Positions 8,515 through 18,810 of a DNA stretch of 64,000 nucleotides are shown here, piece after piece. The notes below the pieces were generated by a model. The model was not told where the DNA came from and made no database searches. It saw only the letters and a list, made by a program, of their open reading frames with translations. The stretch is taken from positions 4,035,001-4,099,000 of the forward strand of contig NZ_JAKRKC020000001.1 of assembly GCF_022664455.2 (NCBI RefSeq). The letters run 5' to 3'. The stretch's first letter is position 1. Every line of letters begins with the position of its first letter. The stretch is from Actinomadura luzonensis (GTDB taxonomy: Bacteria; Actinomycetota; Actinomycetes; Streptosporangiales; Streptosporangiaceae). A program made the translations under genes and the position numbers.

Positions 8515-9135
8515 CTAACGAGAATAGAACTCCACCACGAGCTGCTCGTCCACGGGGATCGCGATCTGCTCGCGTTCGGGCCGCTGCAGCAGCGTGAAGC
8601 GCAGCTCGGCGTGCTCGACCGACAGGTAGGCGGCGGTGCGCTCGTCGGCGTAGGTGCCCTCGGCGGCGGCCACGAACGGCTGCATGCGGCGCGAGCGCTC
8701 CCTGACCGACACGACCTGTCCCGGCTTGACCAGGTAGCTCGGGATGTCCACCTTGCGGCCGTCCACGGCGATGTGCCCGTGGGCGATGTACTGGCGGGCA
8801 GCGTAGATGGAGGGCGCGAGCCCGGCGCGCAGCACCAGCGAGGCCAGGCGGGTCTCCAGCAGCGTCACCAGCTCGGCGCCCGACGCCCCGGGCTTGCGCA
8901 CGGCGAGGTCCCAGTAGCGGCGGAGCTGCCGCTCCGAGACGTCGTAGTACCAGCGCAGCTTCTGCTTCTCCAGCAGCCGCAGCCCGTAGTCGCCGGTGGT
9001 GCGGCGGTTGGTCTTGCGGCCGTGCTCGCCCGGCGGGTAGGGGCGCTGCTCGAAGTAGCGGACGGCTTTCCTGGTCAGCGGGACGCCCGCGCGACGGGAC
9101 AGTCGCACCTTGGGGCCGGTGTAGCGCACGTTCAC
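8515..9135 (-). CDS. rpsD: 30S ribosomal protein S4 (probable paralogue)
   Basis: This 206-residue protein is a complete S4, with the N-terminal rRNA-binding domain containing RPYPPGEHGR, then the S4 RNA-binding fold at about residues 93-155 (LETRLASLVLRAGLAPS, ARQYIAHGHIAVDG) and the conserved end EQLVVEFYSR. It has no cysteines in the N-terminal region, so it is the zinc-free type. It is not next to other ribosomal protein or rpoA genes, which suggests a second copy, but that cannot be shown from this window. The start is GTG at 9135. Its promoter region is shared with the DUF2470 gene and contains a DtxR-type iron box. Confidence 0.93.
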   Translation of the reverse strand: MNVRYTGPKVRLSRRAGVPLTRKAVRYFEQRPYPPGEHGRKTNRRTTGDYGLRLLEKQKLRWYYDVSERQLRRYWDLAVRKPGASGAELVTLLETRLASLVLRAGLAPSIYAARQYIAHGHIAVDGRKVDIPSYLVKPGQVVSVRERSRRMQPFVAAAEGTYADERTAAYLSVEHAELRFTLLQRPEREQIAIPVDEQLVVEFYSR

Positions 9136-9160
9136 CTCAATGTGATTAGGTAGTCCTTAC

Positions 9161-9179
9161 TTAGGTAAGCCTAACCTAC
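9161..9179. promoter_or_regulatory. DtxR/IdeR/DmdR-like iron box
   Basis: The 19 bases TTAGGTAAGCCTAACCTAC match the classical actinobacterial iron-box consensus TTAGGTTAGGCTAACCTAA at 16 of 19 positions, and the half-sites TTAGGT and AACCTA are well preserved. The box lies 25 bases upstream of both start codons, rpsD on the left and the DUF2470 gene on the right. Iron-loaded DtxR-family repressors bind such sites, so one or both genes should be expressed mainly under iron limitation. Binding itself is inferred. Confidence 0.7.
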
Positions 9180-9203
9180 ACTATTGCTCCCTCAGGAGGC
9201 GTC

Positions 9204-9905
9204 ATGCTCCCGATCCCCGAACGGGTCCGCACCCTCGCCGCGACCGCCGGCGTCGCCAAGCTCACCGTGGACGGCGCCCCCTCGCCGGCCCGCGGCGGCG
9301 TGGACGAGCGCGGCCGCCCCGTGCTCCTCGTCCGCCCCGGTGAGACCCTGCACGGCCTGACCGGTGACGCCGTGGTGGCGGTGAACCTGACGGCGATGCG
9401 CCGGCTCGGCGAGGCCACGCACCCGCGCGGGCTGATCGAGGTGCAGGGCTGGGCCGAGGCGGTGCCGGAGGAGGAGGCCCGCCCGGCGGCGGTGGCGGTG
9501 GCCGCGCACTGCGCGGACGAGAGCCTGTTCGAGGCGCTGGAGCGCTTCGGGGCGCCGGACGCGCCCCGGCTGCTGCGCCTGGACGTGGCCCAGGTCGTCT
9601 ACCTGACCGGCCAGGAGTCCGGCCTGCTGGACGCCGACGACTACCTGGAGGCCGCGCCCGACCCGCTCACCGAGGTCGCCGAGCGGGTGCTGGCCCACGT
9701 CAACGCCTCGCACCGGGCGCAGCTCACCGCCGGGGTGTCGCGCCAGCTCGGCGAGTCGCCCGGCGAGGTGTGGCTGTGGGAGCTGGACAGCTACGGCGCG
9801 ACCGTGCGCGTGGACGAGTCGCTGGTGCGCTTCCCCTGGCCGCGGCCCGCGAGGTCCGGCGTGTGCCTGGAGACGGCGCTGCGCGGGCTGCTCTGCACCT
9901 GCTGA
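9204..9905 (+). CDS. DUF2470 domain protein, probably iron/heme related
   Basis: The protein has 233 residues. The C-terminal third contains the DUF2470 signature (EVAERVLAHVNASHRAQL), a fold found at the end of HugZ-type heme oxygenases and in small actinobacterial iron-regulated proteins. The N-terminal part resembles a split-barrel flavin/heme-binding region, but no catalytic residue can be assigned. The ATG at 9204 follows an excellent ribosome site (AGGAGG). The iron box at 9161-9179 supports a role in iron or heme handling. Confidence 0.78.
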   Translation: MLPIPERVRTLAATAGVAKLTVDGAPSPARGGVDERGRPVLLVRPGETLHGLTGDAVVAVNLTAMRRLGEATHPRGLIEVQGWAEAVPEEEARPAAVAVAAHCADESLFEALERFGAPDAPRLLRLDVAQVVYLTGQESGLLDADDYLEAAPDPLTEVAERVLAHVNASHRAQLTAGVSRQLGESPGEVWLWELDSYGATVRVDESLVRFPWPRPARSGVCLETALRGLLCTC

Positions 9906-10002
9906 CGGCCGTTCCCCCGTCAATCACGGTTCGATGATGATTATCCGGACATAGCGTCACTTCGGCATGACCAGGGCGCGCACGTCTCTAGCATCGTGAC
10001 GC

Positions 10003-10557
10003 GTGAGTGCGAGGCACAGAAGTCCCGGCGCGGCCGGGACAGCGGACCGGAGCGGCCGCCGGCAGCGGATCCTGATGATCAGCGGAGTCCTGGCCGGCAC
10101 GCTGATGCTGGCCGTGGCGGCGGTGCTGATCAGCGGCGCGTTCGGCACGACGCGGCTGGACGCCGTGCGGTCGCCCGGCGGCGACCCGACGCCAGAAGTG
10201 ACCGAACCCGGGACCGGCCCCCGATCCACCGGCCCCAGGACCACCGATCCCAGGACCACCGGGCCGTCGGCCACCCGGACGGGCACCTCCTCCCCCGCCG
10301 CGCGGGACATCCGCCCGGCCACCCCCAAGTCGTCGCCGGTCTCCCGCCGCACGACGGCCCGCACCTCCGCGCCCGCCAGCCAGGCCCCCGTCGTCCGGCT
10401 CAGCGGCCGCCCGTCCGCCACGACGTCCGCGCCCACCCGGGCGCCGTCGGCCGATCCCGTCACGTCCGCGCCCGCGACCTCCGCTCCCACCGCCTCGAGC
10501 TCGACGCGCCGGCCTCCCGGCCTCGACCCGAACAGGACACGCGGCCCCAAGAAGTGA
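10003..10557 (+). CDS. Membrane-anchored Ser/Thr/Pro-rich protein
   Basis: A basic cytoplasmic leader (residues 1-23) is followed by one membrane helix (ILMISGVLAGTLMLAVAAVLI, about 24-46) and about 135 residues of low-complexity Ser/Thr/Pro/Arg sequence with the motif TGPRTTDPRTTGP. No folded domain is visible. Such proteins are common in actinomycetes and may sit in the cell wall; no function can be given. The GTG at 10003 is the likely start. The opposite strand also has a long open frame here, but the membrane helix and third-position bias favour this strand. Confidence 0.5.
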   Translation: MSARHRSPGAAGTADRSGRRQRILMISGVLAGTLMLAVAAVLISGAFGTTRLDAVRSPGGDPTPEVTEPGTGPRSTGPRTTDPRTTGPSATRTGTSSPAARDIRPATPKSSPVSRRTTARTSAPASQAPVVRLSGRPSATTSAPTRAPSADPVTSAPATSAPTASSSTRRPPGLDPNRTRGPKK

Positions 10558-10614
10558 CCCGGCGCGCGCGGGCCGGCGCGCGGCCGTCAGGGGCCCGGCC
10601 GCCGGGGCGGCCCA

Positions 10615-11277
10615 TCAGGCGGGCGGGGGCGTCCGCGTCGTGAGACGCCTGGCCTCCTCCATCCCGGCGAGCAGGTGGCCGAGGCCCTCGGCGAAGACCG
10701 CGTCCCACTCGGGGTCGAGGCCGTGCTCGGCGAGGGCCGGGTAGCGGGCGGCACGCTCGCGCAGGAACGCGCCCGAGCCCGCGCCGCCGCGGTCCTGCCA
10801 GGTCACCTGCATGAGGACCGAGCCCATCACGTAGTTGGACAGGGCGTGGGCGGCGGTGGCGGGCGCGGCCAGCCCGGCCGCGGCCAGTGCCTGGAACAGG
10901 AACTCCGTGCGGGCCAGGGCGTTCGGCCCGAGCAGCGGCCGGTCGAGCACGGTCGCCGACCACGGGTGGCGCAGCAGGGCCGCCCGCCAGCCGCCCATCA
11001 GCGCCCGCACCGGCTCCCGCCAGGACGCGCCCGGGGGCCGGGCCGGCTCGGGCACCTCGCCGAAGACCGCGTCGAGCGCCAGGTCCAGGACGTCGTCCTT
11101 GGTCCTGACGTGCCAGTAGAGGGTGGTCGAGCCGGTGCCGAGCCGTTCGGCGAGGCGGCGCATGGTGAGCCGGGCGACGCCCTCCTCGTCGAGCAGCGCG
11201 ACCGCCTCGGTCACGATGCGCTCCAGCGTCAGCGTCTGCCTGGGCGCCCGGCGGGGGCGCGACCACACGTTCTCCAC
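10615..11277 (-). CDS. TetR family regulator with TetR_C-type ligand domain
   Basis: This is a 220-residue regulator. The helix-turn-helix lies at about residues 17-62 (LERIVTEAVALLDEEGV, LAERLGTGSTTLYWHVRTKDD). The C-terminal domain (WREPVRALMGGWRAALLRHPW and onward) is the tetracycline-repressor-like type, which often binds drugs. It is divergent from the ABC-F gene at 11352 with 74 bases between them, so it may control that gene and itself. The start is ATG at 11277. Confidence 0.87.
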   Translation of the reverse strand: MENVWSRPRRAPRQTLTLERIVTEAVALLDEEGVARLTMRRLAERLGTGSTTLYWHVRTKDDVLDLALDAVFGEVPEPARPPGASWREPVRALMGGWRAALLRHPWSATVLDRPLLGPNALARTEFLFQALAAAGLAAPATAAHALSNYVMGSVLMQVTWQDRGGAGSGAFLRERAARYPALAEHGLDPEWDAVFAEGLGHLLAGMEEARRLTTRTPPPA

Positions 11278-11285
11278 CGGACGAT

Positions 11286-11320
11286 AATACGTTGTACGGC
11301 GACCGGATCAATGGTCTAGT
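11286..11320 (+). promoter_or_regulatory. Candidate promoter with overlapping imperfect palindrome
   Basis: A TTGTAC element (11292-11297) and a TCTAGT element (11315-11320) are 17 bases apart, a plausible sigma70-type pair for the ABC-F gene. The bases TAATACGTTGTA (11286-11297) are an imperfect palindrome around ACGT and overlap the first element, which would suit a repressor. Both matches are modest and the call rests on position between divergent regulator and target. Confidence 0.25.
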
Positions 11321-11351
11321 AGTGGAACGGCGATCGAGAAGGCGGGCGGTC

Positions 11352-12926
11352 ATGGGGCACATCGAGGTGAGCGACCTGACGTACCTGCTGCCGGACGGCC
11401 GCCCGCTGCTGCTGGAGGCGTCGTTCAAGGTCGGCGACGGGGCGAAGGCGGCGCTCGTCGGGCCGAACGGCGGCGGCAAGACCACGCTGCTGCGGCTGAT
11501 CGCGGGCGAGCTGCGGCCGGCCGGCGGACGGGTGACGAGCAGCGGCGGCCTCGGCGTGATGCGGCAGTTCCTCGGCACGGGCACGGTCCGCGACCTGCTG
11601 CTCGGCGTCGCGCCGCGCCGGGTGCGGGAGGCCGCGGCGGCCCTCGCGGCGGCCGAGGCGGCGCTGGCCCGGCGCGACGCCGAGCCCGAGCAGCTCGGCT
11701 ACGCCGAGGCCCTGGCCGGCTACGCCGACGCGGGCGGCTGGGAGCTGGAGGTCGTCTGGGACGTGTGCGCGGGCCAGGCGCTCGGGCTGCCGTACGAGCG
11801 CGTCCGGGAGCGGAGCCTCGCCACGCTGTCGGGCGGCGAGCAGAAGCGGCTCGTGCTGGAGGCGCTGCTGCGCGGCCCCGACGAGGTGCTGCTGCTGGAC
11901 GAGCCGGACAACTACCTCGACGTGCGGGCCAAGCGGTGGCTGGAGCGGGCGCTGCGCGACTCGTCCAAGACGGTGCTGCTGGTCTCGCACGACCGGCAGC
12001 TCATCGCCGAGGCGGCCGACCGGATCGTCACCGTGGAGGGCCGTACGGTGTGGGTGCACGGCGGCGGCTTCGCCGGCTACGGCGAGGCGCGGCGGCGGCG
12101 CGCGGAGCGGCTGGAGGAGCGGCGGCAGCGCTGGGAGGACGAGCGGGCCCGGCTGCGCCGCCTGGCGCACACGCTGCGGCAGCGCTCGGCGCACAACGAC
12201 GCGCTGGCCGGGGCCTACCGGTCGGCGGTGACCCGGCTGGAGCGCTTCGAGCGCGAGGGCCCGCCGCGGCGGGCGCCGAAGGAGCAGAACGTGCGCATGC
12301 GGCTGCGCGGCGGGCGCACCGGCAAGCGGGCGGTGGTGTGCGAGGAGCTGGAGCTGACCGGGCTGCTGCGGCCGTTCTCGGCCGAGATCGGCTACGGCGA
12401 GCGGGTCGGCGTGCTCGGCCTGAACGGCACCGGCAAGTCCCACTTCCTGCGCCTGCTGGCCGGCGAGCCGATCGCGCACACCGGCGAGGCCCGGCTGGGC
12501 GCGCGGGTGGTGCCGGGGCGCTTCGCGCAGACGCACCTGCGTCCCGACCTGGCGGGCCGGGCGGCGGCGGAGGTGCTGATGGAGCGGCACGCGCTGACCC
12601 GCAACGAGGCCATGGCGGCCCTGGCCCGCTACGAGCTGGCTCCGGCGGGCGGGCAGCCGTTCGAGACGTTGTCGGGCGGGCAGCAGGCGCGGCTGCAGAT
12701 CCTGCTGCTGGAGCTGTCCGGGGCCACGCTGCTGCTGCTCGACGAGCCGACCGACAACCTCGACCTGGCCAGCGCGGAGGCGCTGCAGCAGGGGCTTGAG
12801 GGGTTCGCGGGCACGGTGCTGGCGGTCACGCACGACCGCTGGTTCGCCCGCGACCTCGACCGGCACCTGGTCTTCTGCGCCGACGGGCGGGTCAGGGAGA
12901 GCGCCGAACCGCTCTGGGACGTGTAG
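11352..12926 (+). CDS. ABC-F family ATPase
   Basis: Two nucleotide-binding domains are fused in 524 residues with no membrane segment. The first has Walker A GPNGGGKTT, signature LSGGEQKR and LLLDEPDNYLD. The second has Walker A GLNGTGKSH, signature LSGGQQAR and LLLLDEPTDNLD. A charged Arg-rich linker joins them (around residues 255-315). ABC-F proteins act on ribosomes as translation factors or antibiotic-resistance proteins rather than as transporters. The neighbouring drug-type TetR regulator suggests an inducible resistance role, as an inference. ATG at 11352 was chosen; an upstream in-frame ATG at 11292 overlaps the promoter region. Confidence 0.88.
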   Translation: MGHIEVSDLTYLLPDGRPLLLEASFKVGDGAKAALVGPNGGGKTTLLRLIAGELRPAGGRVTSSGGLGVMRQFLGTGTVRDLLLGVAPRRVREAAAALAAAEAALARRDAEPEQLGYAEALAGYADAGGWELEVVWDVCAGQALGLPYERVRERSLATLSGGEQKRLVLEALLRGPDEVLLLDEPDNYLDVRAKRWLERALRDSSKTVLLVSHDRQLIAEAADRIVTVEGRTVWVHGGGFAGYGEARRRRAERLEERRQRWEDERARLRRLAHTLRQRSAHNDALAGAYRSAVTRLERFEREGPPRRAPKEQNVRMRLRGGRTGKRAVVCEELELTGLLRPFSAEIGYGERVGVLGLNGTGKSHFLRLLAGEPIAHTGEARLGARVVPGRFAQTHLRPDLAGRAAAEVLMERHALTRNEAMAALARYELAPAGGQPFETLSGGQQARLQILLLELSGATLLLLDEPTDNLDLASAEALQQGLEGFAGTVLAVTHDRWFARDLDRHLVFCADGRVRESAEPLWDV

Positions 12927-12957
12927 CCGACGGCCGGGGCCAGGGACGCGCGGCCGG

Positions 12958-14154
12958 TCAGACCGGCTGGCGCCGTAACGCGGTGACCGTCATGGTCTCG
13001 TCGACCGCCTCGGGCGAGAGCACGTGGTCGAGCACCATCACCGCGCACCCGCTGATGCCCGCCTGCGCGCCGAGCCGGCTAGGCTCGATGCGCAGCCGCC
13101 GCGTGGCGAGCGCGGTGGAGCGCCGGTAGACGACCTCGCGGATGCTCGACACCAGCGGGCCGAACGCCTCGGCCACGTCGCCGCCGAGCACCACGACCGA
13201 CGGGTTGAGGATGTTGACCGCGCCGGCCAGCACCTCGCCGATGCGCCGCCCGGCGGTGCGGACCATCGCCATGGTCTCGGCGTCGCCGGCCCGGACCAGG
13301 GCCGTCACGTCGGCGATGGTCCTGACGTCGCGGCCGGCCGCGCGCAGCTCGCGCAGCAGCGCCGTGCCGCTGGCGACGGAGTCGACGCAGTCGGTGTTGC
13401 CGCAGCGGCACAGCACGCCGCCGCCGTCGAGGACGGGGATGTGGCCGATCTCGCCGGCCGCGCCGAGCGCGCCGCGCAGGATGCCGCCGCCCGCGATCAC
13501 GCCCGCGCCGATCCTGGTGGACACCTTGACGAACATCAGGTCGTCGAGGTCGGGGTAGAGGCCGCGGTGCTCGCCGATGGCCAGCACGTTGACGTCGTTG
13601 TCGACCAGCACTGGGACGGGGAAGCGGGCGCGGATGACCGGCGGGATGACCACGCCGGTCCAGGAGGCCATCACCCGGGCGCTCTCGGTGCGGCCCTGCG
13701 CGAACTCGACCGTGGCGGGCACGCCCATGCCGACGCCGCGGATCATGCCGCGCGGCCGGTCGCCGAGCAGGTCGTCCCAGGTGTCCATGAGCAGGGGGAG
13801 CACGACGTCGGGGCCCTGCTCGACGTCCATGGCGAACTCGCGGCCGTCCAGCTCGCGCCCGGCCAGGTCGCAGATGGCGACGCGGGTGCGGGTCGCGCCG
13901 AGCGCGGCCACCAGCACGACGCCGCCCGAGGCGTTGAACTCGAGCCGCACGGGCGGCCGGCCGCCGGTCGAGGGGGCGTCGGTGCGCTCCACGACGAGCC
14001 CGCGTTCCAGCAGCTCGGCGACGCGCAGCTGCACCGCGGGGCGCGACAGGCCGGTGACCCGGCCGAGGTCGGCCCGCGTGACGGCCTCACCGGTGCGGAT
14101 CAGGCGGAGCACCTCGCCGCTCGTGGCGAGGGTCGCGGCGGTACGACGTGGCAT
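12958..14154 (-). CDS. ROK family transcriptional regulator
   Basis: The protein has 398 residues with an N-terminal winged helix (about 10-70, TRADLGRVTGLSRPAVQLRV) and a C-terminal ROK sugar-kinase-like domain. The ROK zinc motif is present as CRCGNTDC within the block GEIGHIPVLDGGGVLCRCG. ROK repressors such as NagC and Mlc sense sugars or sugar phosphates. This gene is divergent from zwf, the first gene of the Entner-Doudoroff operon, so glucose- or gluconate-responsive control of that operon is likely. Inverted repeats in the 144-base gap are candidate operators. Confidence 0.88.
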   Translation of the reverse strand: MPRRTAATLATSGEVLRLIRTGEAVTRADLGRVTGLSRPAVQLRVAELLERGLVVERTDAPSTGGRPPVRLEFNASGGVVLVAALGATRTRVAICDLAGRELDGREFAMDVEQGPDVVLPLLMDTWDDLLGDRPRGMIRGVGMGVPATVEFAQGRTESARVMASWTGVVIPPVIRARFPVPVLVDNDVNVLAIGEHRGLYPDLDDLMFVKVSTRIGAGVIAGGGILRGALGAAGEIGHIPVLDGGGVLCRCGNTDCVDSVASGTALLRELRAAGRDVRTIADVTALVRAGDAETMAMVRTAGRRIGEVLAGAVNILNPSVVVLGGDVAEAFGPLVSSIREVVYRRSTALATRRLRIEPSRLGAQAGISGCAVMVLDHVLSPEAVDETMTVTALRRQPV

Positions 14155-14168
14155 CGGCTAAGTGAACC

Positions 14169-14182
14169 ACACAGGGTTGTGT
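14169..14182. promoter_or_regulatory. Short inverted repeat upstream of the ROK gene
   Basis: ACACA (14169-14173) and TGTGT (14178-14182) flank GGGT. The repeat is 14 bases from the ROK start codon and next to the longer repeat at 14184-14206. It could be part of an autoregulatory site. The arms are short, so chance is possible. Confidence 0.3.
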
Positions 14183-14183
14183 A

Positions 14184-14206
14184 ATGAAAACTCCGAACTT
14201 TTTCAT
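14184..14206. promoter_or_regulatory. Inverted repeat, candidate ROK operator for the Entner-Doudoroff operon
   Basis: The arms ATGAAAA (14184-14190) and TTTTCAT (14200-14206) are perfect complements with a nine-base spacer, an AT-rich island in the divergent region between the ROK regulator and zwf. Size and placement fit a dimeric repressor site. No experimental motif is known to me for this regulator. Confidence 0.45.
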
Positions 14207-14298
14207 CTCAGATGGCAAAACTCTGCTTGTGCAAGACCCAAACTCTGGTTAGTGTCCGTTCTGTCCTTGCGTTGGTAGATCTTGCGGAGTCCCTCACC

Positions 14299-15770
<1,472 letters not shown>

Positions 15771-15774
<4 letters not shown>

Positions 15775-17735
15775 ACCCCGACCGGACCGCCATGAACCCC
15801 GTCGTCCAGGAGATCACCGACCGCATCCGCGAGCGCAGCGCCGCCAGCCGGGCGAACTACCTGGCGCGGATCCGCCGCGACGGGGAGGCCGCCAGGGCCA
15901 AGGGCCCGGCCCGCGCGCACCTCGGCTGCGCCAACCTGGCCCACGGCTTCGCCGCCGCGCCCGCCGAGGACAAGCTCGCGCTGCGCGGCTCGGCCAAGCC
16001 CGGCGTGGCCATCGTGACCAGCTACAACGACATGCTCTCCGCCCACCAGCCGTACGAGACCTACCCGCCGGAGCTGAAGGACGCGGTGCGCAGGGCCGGC
16101 GGCGTGGCGCAGGTCGCGGGCGGCGTGCCGGCCATGTGCGACGGCATCACGCAGGGCCGTCCCGGCATGGAGCTGTCGCTCTACAGCCGCGACGTCATCG
16201 CCATGGCGACGGCGATCGCGCTGTCGCACGACATGTTCGACGCCTCGCTGCTGCTGGGCGTGTGCGACAAGATCGTGCCGGGCCTGTTCATCGGGGCGCT
16301 GCACTTCGGGCACCTGCCGGCGATCTTCGTCCCGGCCGGGCCGATGGCCTCGGGCCTGCCGAACAAGGTCAAGGCCCGCACCCGCCAGCTCTTCGCCGAG
16401 GGCAAGGTCGGCCGGGACGAGCTGCTGAACGCCGAGGCCGAGTCGTACCACTCCCCCGGCACCTGCACCTTCTACGGCACCGCCAACTCCAACCAGGCGC
16501 TGATGGAGGTCATGGGCCTGCACCTGCCGGGCTCGACGTTCGTCAACCCGCACACCGAGCTGCGGCACGCCCTGACCAGGGCGGCCGGGCGGCGCGCGGT
16601 GGAGATCACCGCGCACGGCGACGCGTACACGCCGATCGGCGAGCTGGTGGACGAGAAGTCGATCGTCAACGCCTGCGTGGCGCTGCTGGCCACCGGCGGC
16701 TCCACCAACCACACGCTGCACCTGGTCGCCATGGCCGCCGCCGCGGGCCTCGTGCTGACCTGGGACGACTTCGCCCGCCTGTCGGGCGTCGTGCCGTCGC
16801 TCACCAAGATCTATCCCAACGGCCAGGCGGACGTGAACCACTTCCGCGACGCCGGCGGCATGCAGGTGCTCATCGGCGACCTGCTGGACGCGGGCCTGCT
16901 GCACGGCGACGTCCTGACCGTGGCCGGGCCCGGCCTCGACCGCTACCGCGAGGCCCCGGAGCTGGTGGACGGCGAGCTGGTCTGGTCGCCGGTGACCGGC
17001 GGCAGCAAGGACCGCGACGTGCTGCGGCCGGTGGCCGAGCCGTTCTCCGCCGACGGCGGCATCCACATGGTCGAGGGCAACCTGGGCCGCGCGGTCAGCA
17101 AGGTCTCGGCGGTCAAGCCGGAGCACCTGGTGATCGAGGCGCCGGCCAAGGTGTTCGACGACCAGCTCGACCTGCTGAAGGCGTTCGAGGCGGGCGAGCT
17201 GGACGGGCAGGACTTCGTGGCCGTCCTCCGCTACCAGGGCCCGAGCGCCAACGGCATGCCCGAGCTGCACAAGCTGACGCCGCCGCTGGCGGTGCTGCTG
17301 GACCGCGGCCAGCGGGTGGCGATCGTCACCGACGGCCGCATGTCCGGCGCGTCGGGCAAGGTCCCGGCGGCCATCCACCTGTCGCCCGAGGCGGCCGACG
17401 GCGGCCCGATCGCGCTGGTGCGCGACGGCGACGTGATCAGGCTCGACTCGGCGGCCGGGACGCTGGAGCTGCTGGTGCCGGCCGAGGAGCTGGCCCGGCG
17501 CGCGCCCGAGGGCCGGCCGCTGAGCGACGCGCAGTGGGTGGGCACCGGGCGCGAGCTGTTCGCCGCGTTCCGCCGCATGGCGGGCCACGCCGAGCAGGGC
17601 GCGGGCATCTTCGGCGTCAGCGGCGCCGAGTCGCCGCACCACGGCCCCGGGCTCGGCTTCCCCGCCGAGGCGGGCGCCTCCCACCTGGAGACGGGCGCCC
17701 CGTTCGGGGCGCGGCCCGCCGGGCTGGCCCGGTGA
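15771..17735 (+). CDS. edd: Phosphogluconate dehydratase
   Basis: It converts 6-phosphogluconate to 2-keto-3-deoxy-6-phosphogluconate, the first committed Entner-Doudoroff step, with an iron-sulfur cluster. Hallmarks of the IlvD/Edd family include NDMLSAHQPYE, the cluster-associated Cys in VPAMCDGITQG, SPGTCTFYGTANS, and TDGRMSGASGKVPAAIH near the end. The GTG at 15771 overlaps the zwf stop and sits just behind AGGAGG, giving 654 residues. An ATG at 15792 (647 residues) aligns with the start of the E. coli enzyme but has no ribosome site of its own. Confidence 0.95.
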
Positions 17736-17823
17736 GCCTGCTCTGGGCCGGCGCGGGCGTCCGTGACATCCTGCGGAGGATGGCGAGCGATCTTGACGCC
17801 GCCCTGATCTCCGGAGGTGCGCG

Positions 17824-18789
17824 GTGAGTGCCTTTGACCTTCCGTGGCTCGTCGCCGACATCGGGGGGACCAACGCCCGCTTCGGGCTGGTCACCTCGCT
17901 GGACGAGCGGCCGTCGAACGTCGCGGTCCTGGCCGGGGCCGACTACGACACCCTCCCCGAAGCCGTAGCCGCCTATCTCGCGCAGCACGCGGGCGGAGTG
18001 CGGCCGGGGGCGGCGTGCCTGGCGCTGGCCGGCCCGATCGACGGCGACCGCTACCGGCTCACCAACTCGGCGTGGGCCGGGTCGGTGCGCGACCTCGGCA
18101 TCCCGTACGCGCGGCTGCTCAACGACTTCGAGGCGCTGGCCGTGTCGCTGCCGCACCTGGACGGCGACGACCTGGTCTCGCTCGGCGGCCCCGCGCCCGG
18201 GCACGGCGTCAAGGCGGTGCTGGGCCCGGGCACCGGGCTCGGCGTCGGCGGGCTGGTGCCGGCCGAGCACGGCTGGACGCCGATCCCCGGCGAGGGCGGG
18301 CACGTCACCGTCCCGGTCGTGGACGCGCGGGAGCTGGAGATCGTCCGGGTCCTGCAGGCGCGGGGGCTGCCGCACGTGGTGGCCGAGCACGTGCTGTCCG
18401 GGCCCGGCCTGGTGCGGCTGCACCGGGCGCTGGCCGAGGTCAACGGCGTGAGCGCGCCCGAGCTGTCCGCCGCCGACATCGTCGCCCGGCTGGACGACTC
18501 GTTGTGCGCGGAGACGGTGGAGGTGTTCTGCGGCATGCTGGGCAGCTTCTCCGGCAACGTCGCGCTGACGCTGGGCGCGCGGGGCGGGGTGTACCTGGGC
18601 GGCGGCGTGCTGCCCCGGATCGTGGAGCGGGTGTGCGCCAGCGACTTCCGCGCCCGTTTCACCGCCAACCCCGACATGTCGGCGTACCTGGAGGGCATCG
18701 GGACGGCGCTCATCGTCGCCCCGCAGCCGGCGCTGACCGGCGCGGCGGCCTGGCTGAGCCAGCACGCCCGCCGCGAGCTGGTGAGCTGA
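17824..18789 (+). CDS. glk: Glucokinase of the proteobacterial Glk family
   Basis: It phosphorylates glucose with ATP. The protein has 321 residues with the phosphate-binding motif VADIGGTNARFGLV at residues 9-22, LLNDFEALA, the glucose-binding block GPGTGLGVGGL and PGEGGHVTV. It lacks the CxCGxxxCxE zinc motif of ROK glucokinases, which are the usual actinobacterial type, and belongs instead to the Glk family of Gram-negative bacteria. The GTG at 17824 follows GGAGGT. It stands inside the Entner-Doudoroff operon, 88 bases after edd and 21 before eda. Confidence 0.92.
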   Translation: MSAFDLPWLVADIGGTNARFGLVTSLDERPSNVAVLAGADYDTLPEAVAAYLAQHAGGVRPGAACLALAGPIDGDRYRLTNSAWAGSVRDLGIPYARLLNDFEALAVSLPHLDGDDLVSLGGPAPGHGVKAVLGPGTGLGVGGLVPAEHGWTPIPGEGGHVTVPVVDARELEIVRVLQARGLPHVVAEHVLSGPGLVRLHRALAEVNGVSAPELSAADIVARLDDSLCAETVEVFCGMLGSFSGNVALTLGARGGVYLGGGVLPRIVERVCASDFRARFTANPDMSAYLEGIGTALIVAPQPALTGAAAWLSQHARRELVS

Positions 18790-18810
18790 ACAATGAGGAG
18801 AGAAGACCCT

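Noticed and set aside
9957..10550. A long open frame on the minus strand opposite the Ser/Thr/Pro-rich protein.
   Set aside because: It is a mirror frame of high-GC coding sequence; the plus-strand frame has a membrane helix and a consistent codon pattern.
12908..12957. GC-rich complementary bases between the convergent ABC-F and ROK genes as a terminator.
   Set aside because: No stem longer than a few pairs and no T-run was found.
14212..14298. The upstream ATG at 14212 as the start of zwf.
   Set aside because: The added 29 residues are not like G6PDH N-termini, and GTG at 14299 has a better ribosome site.
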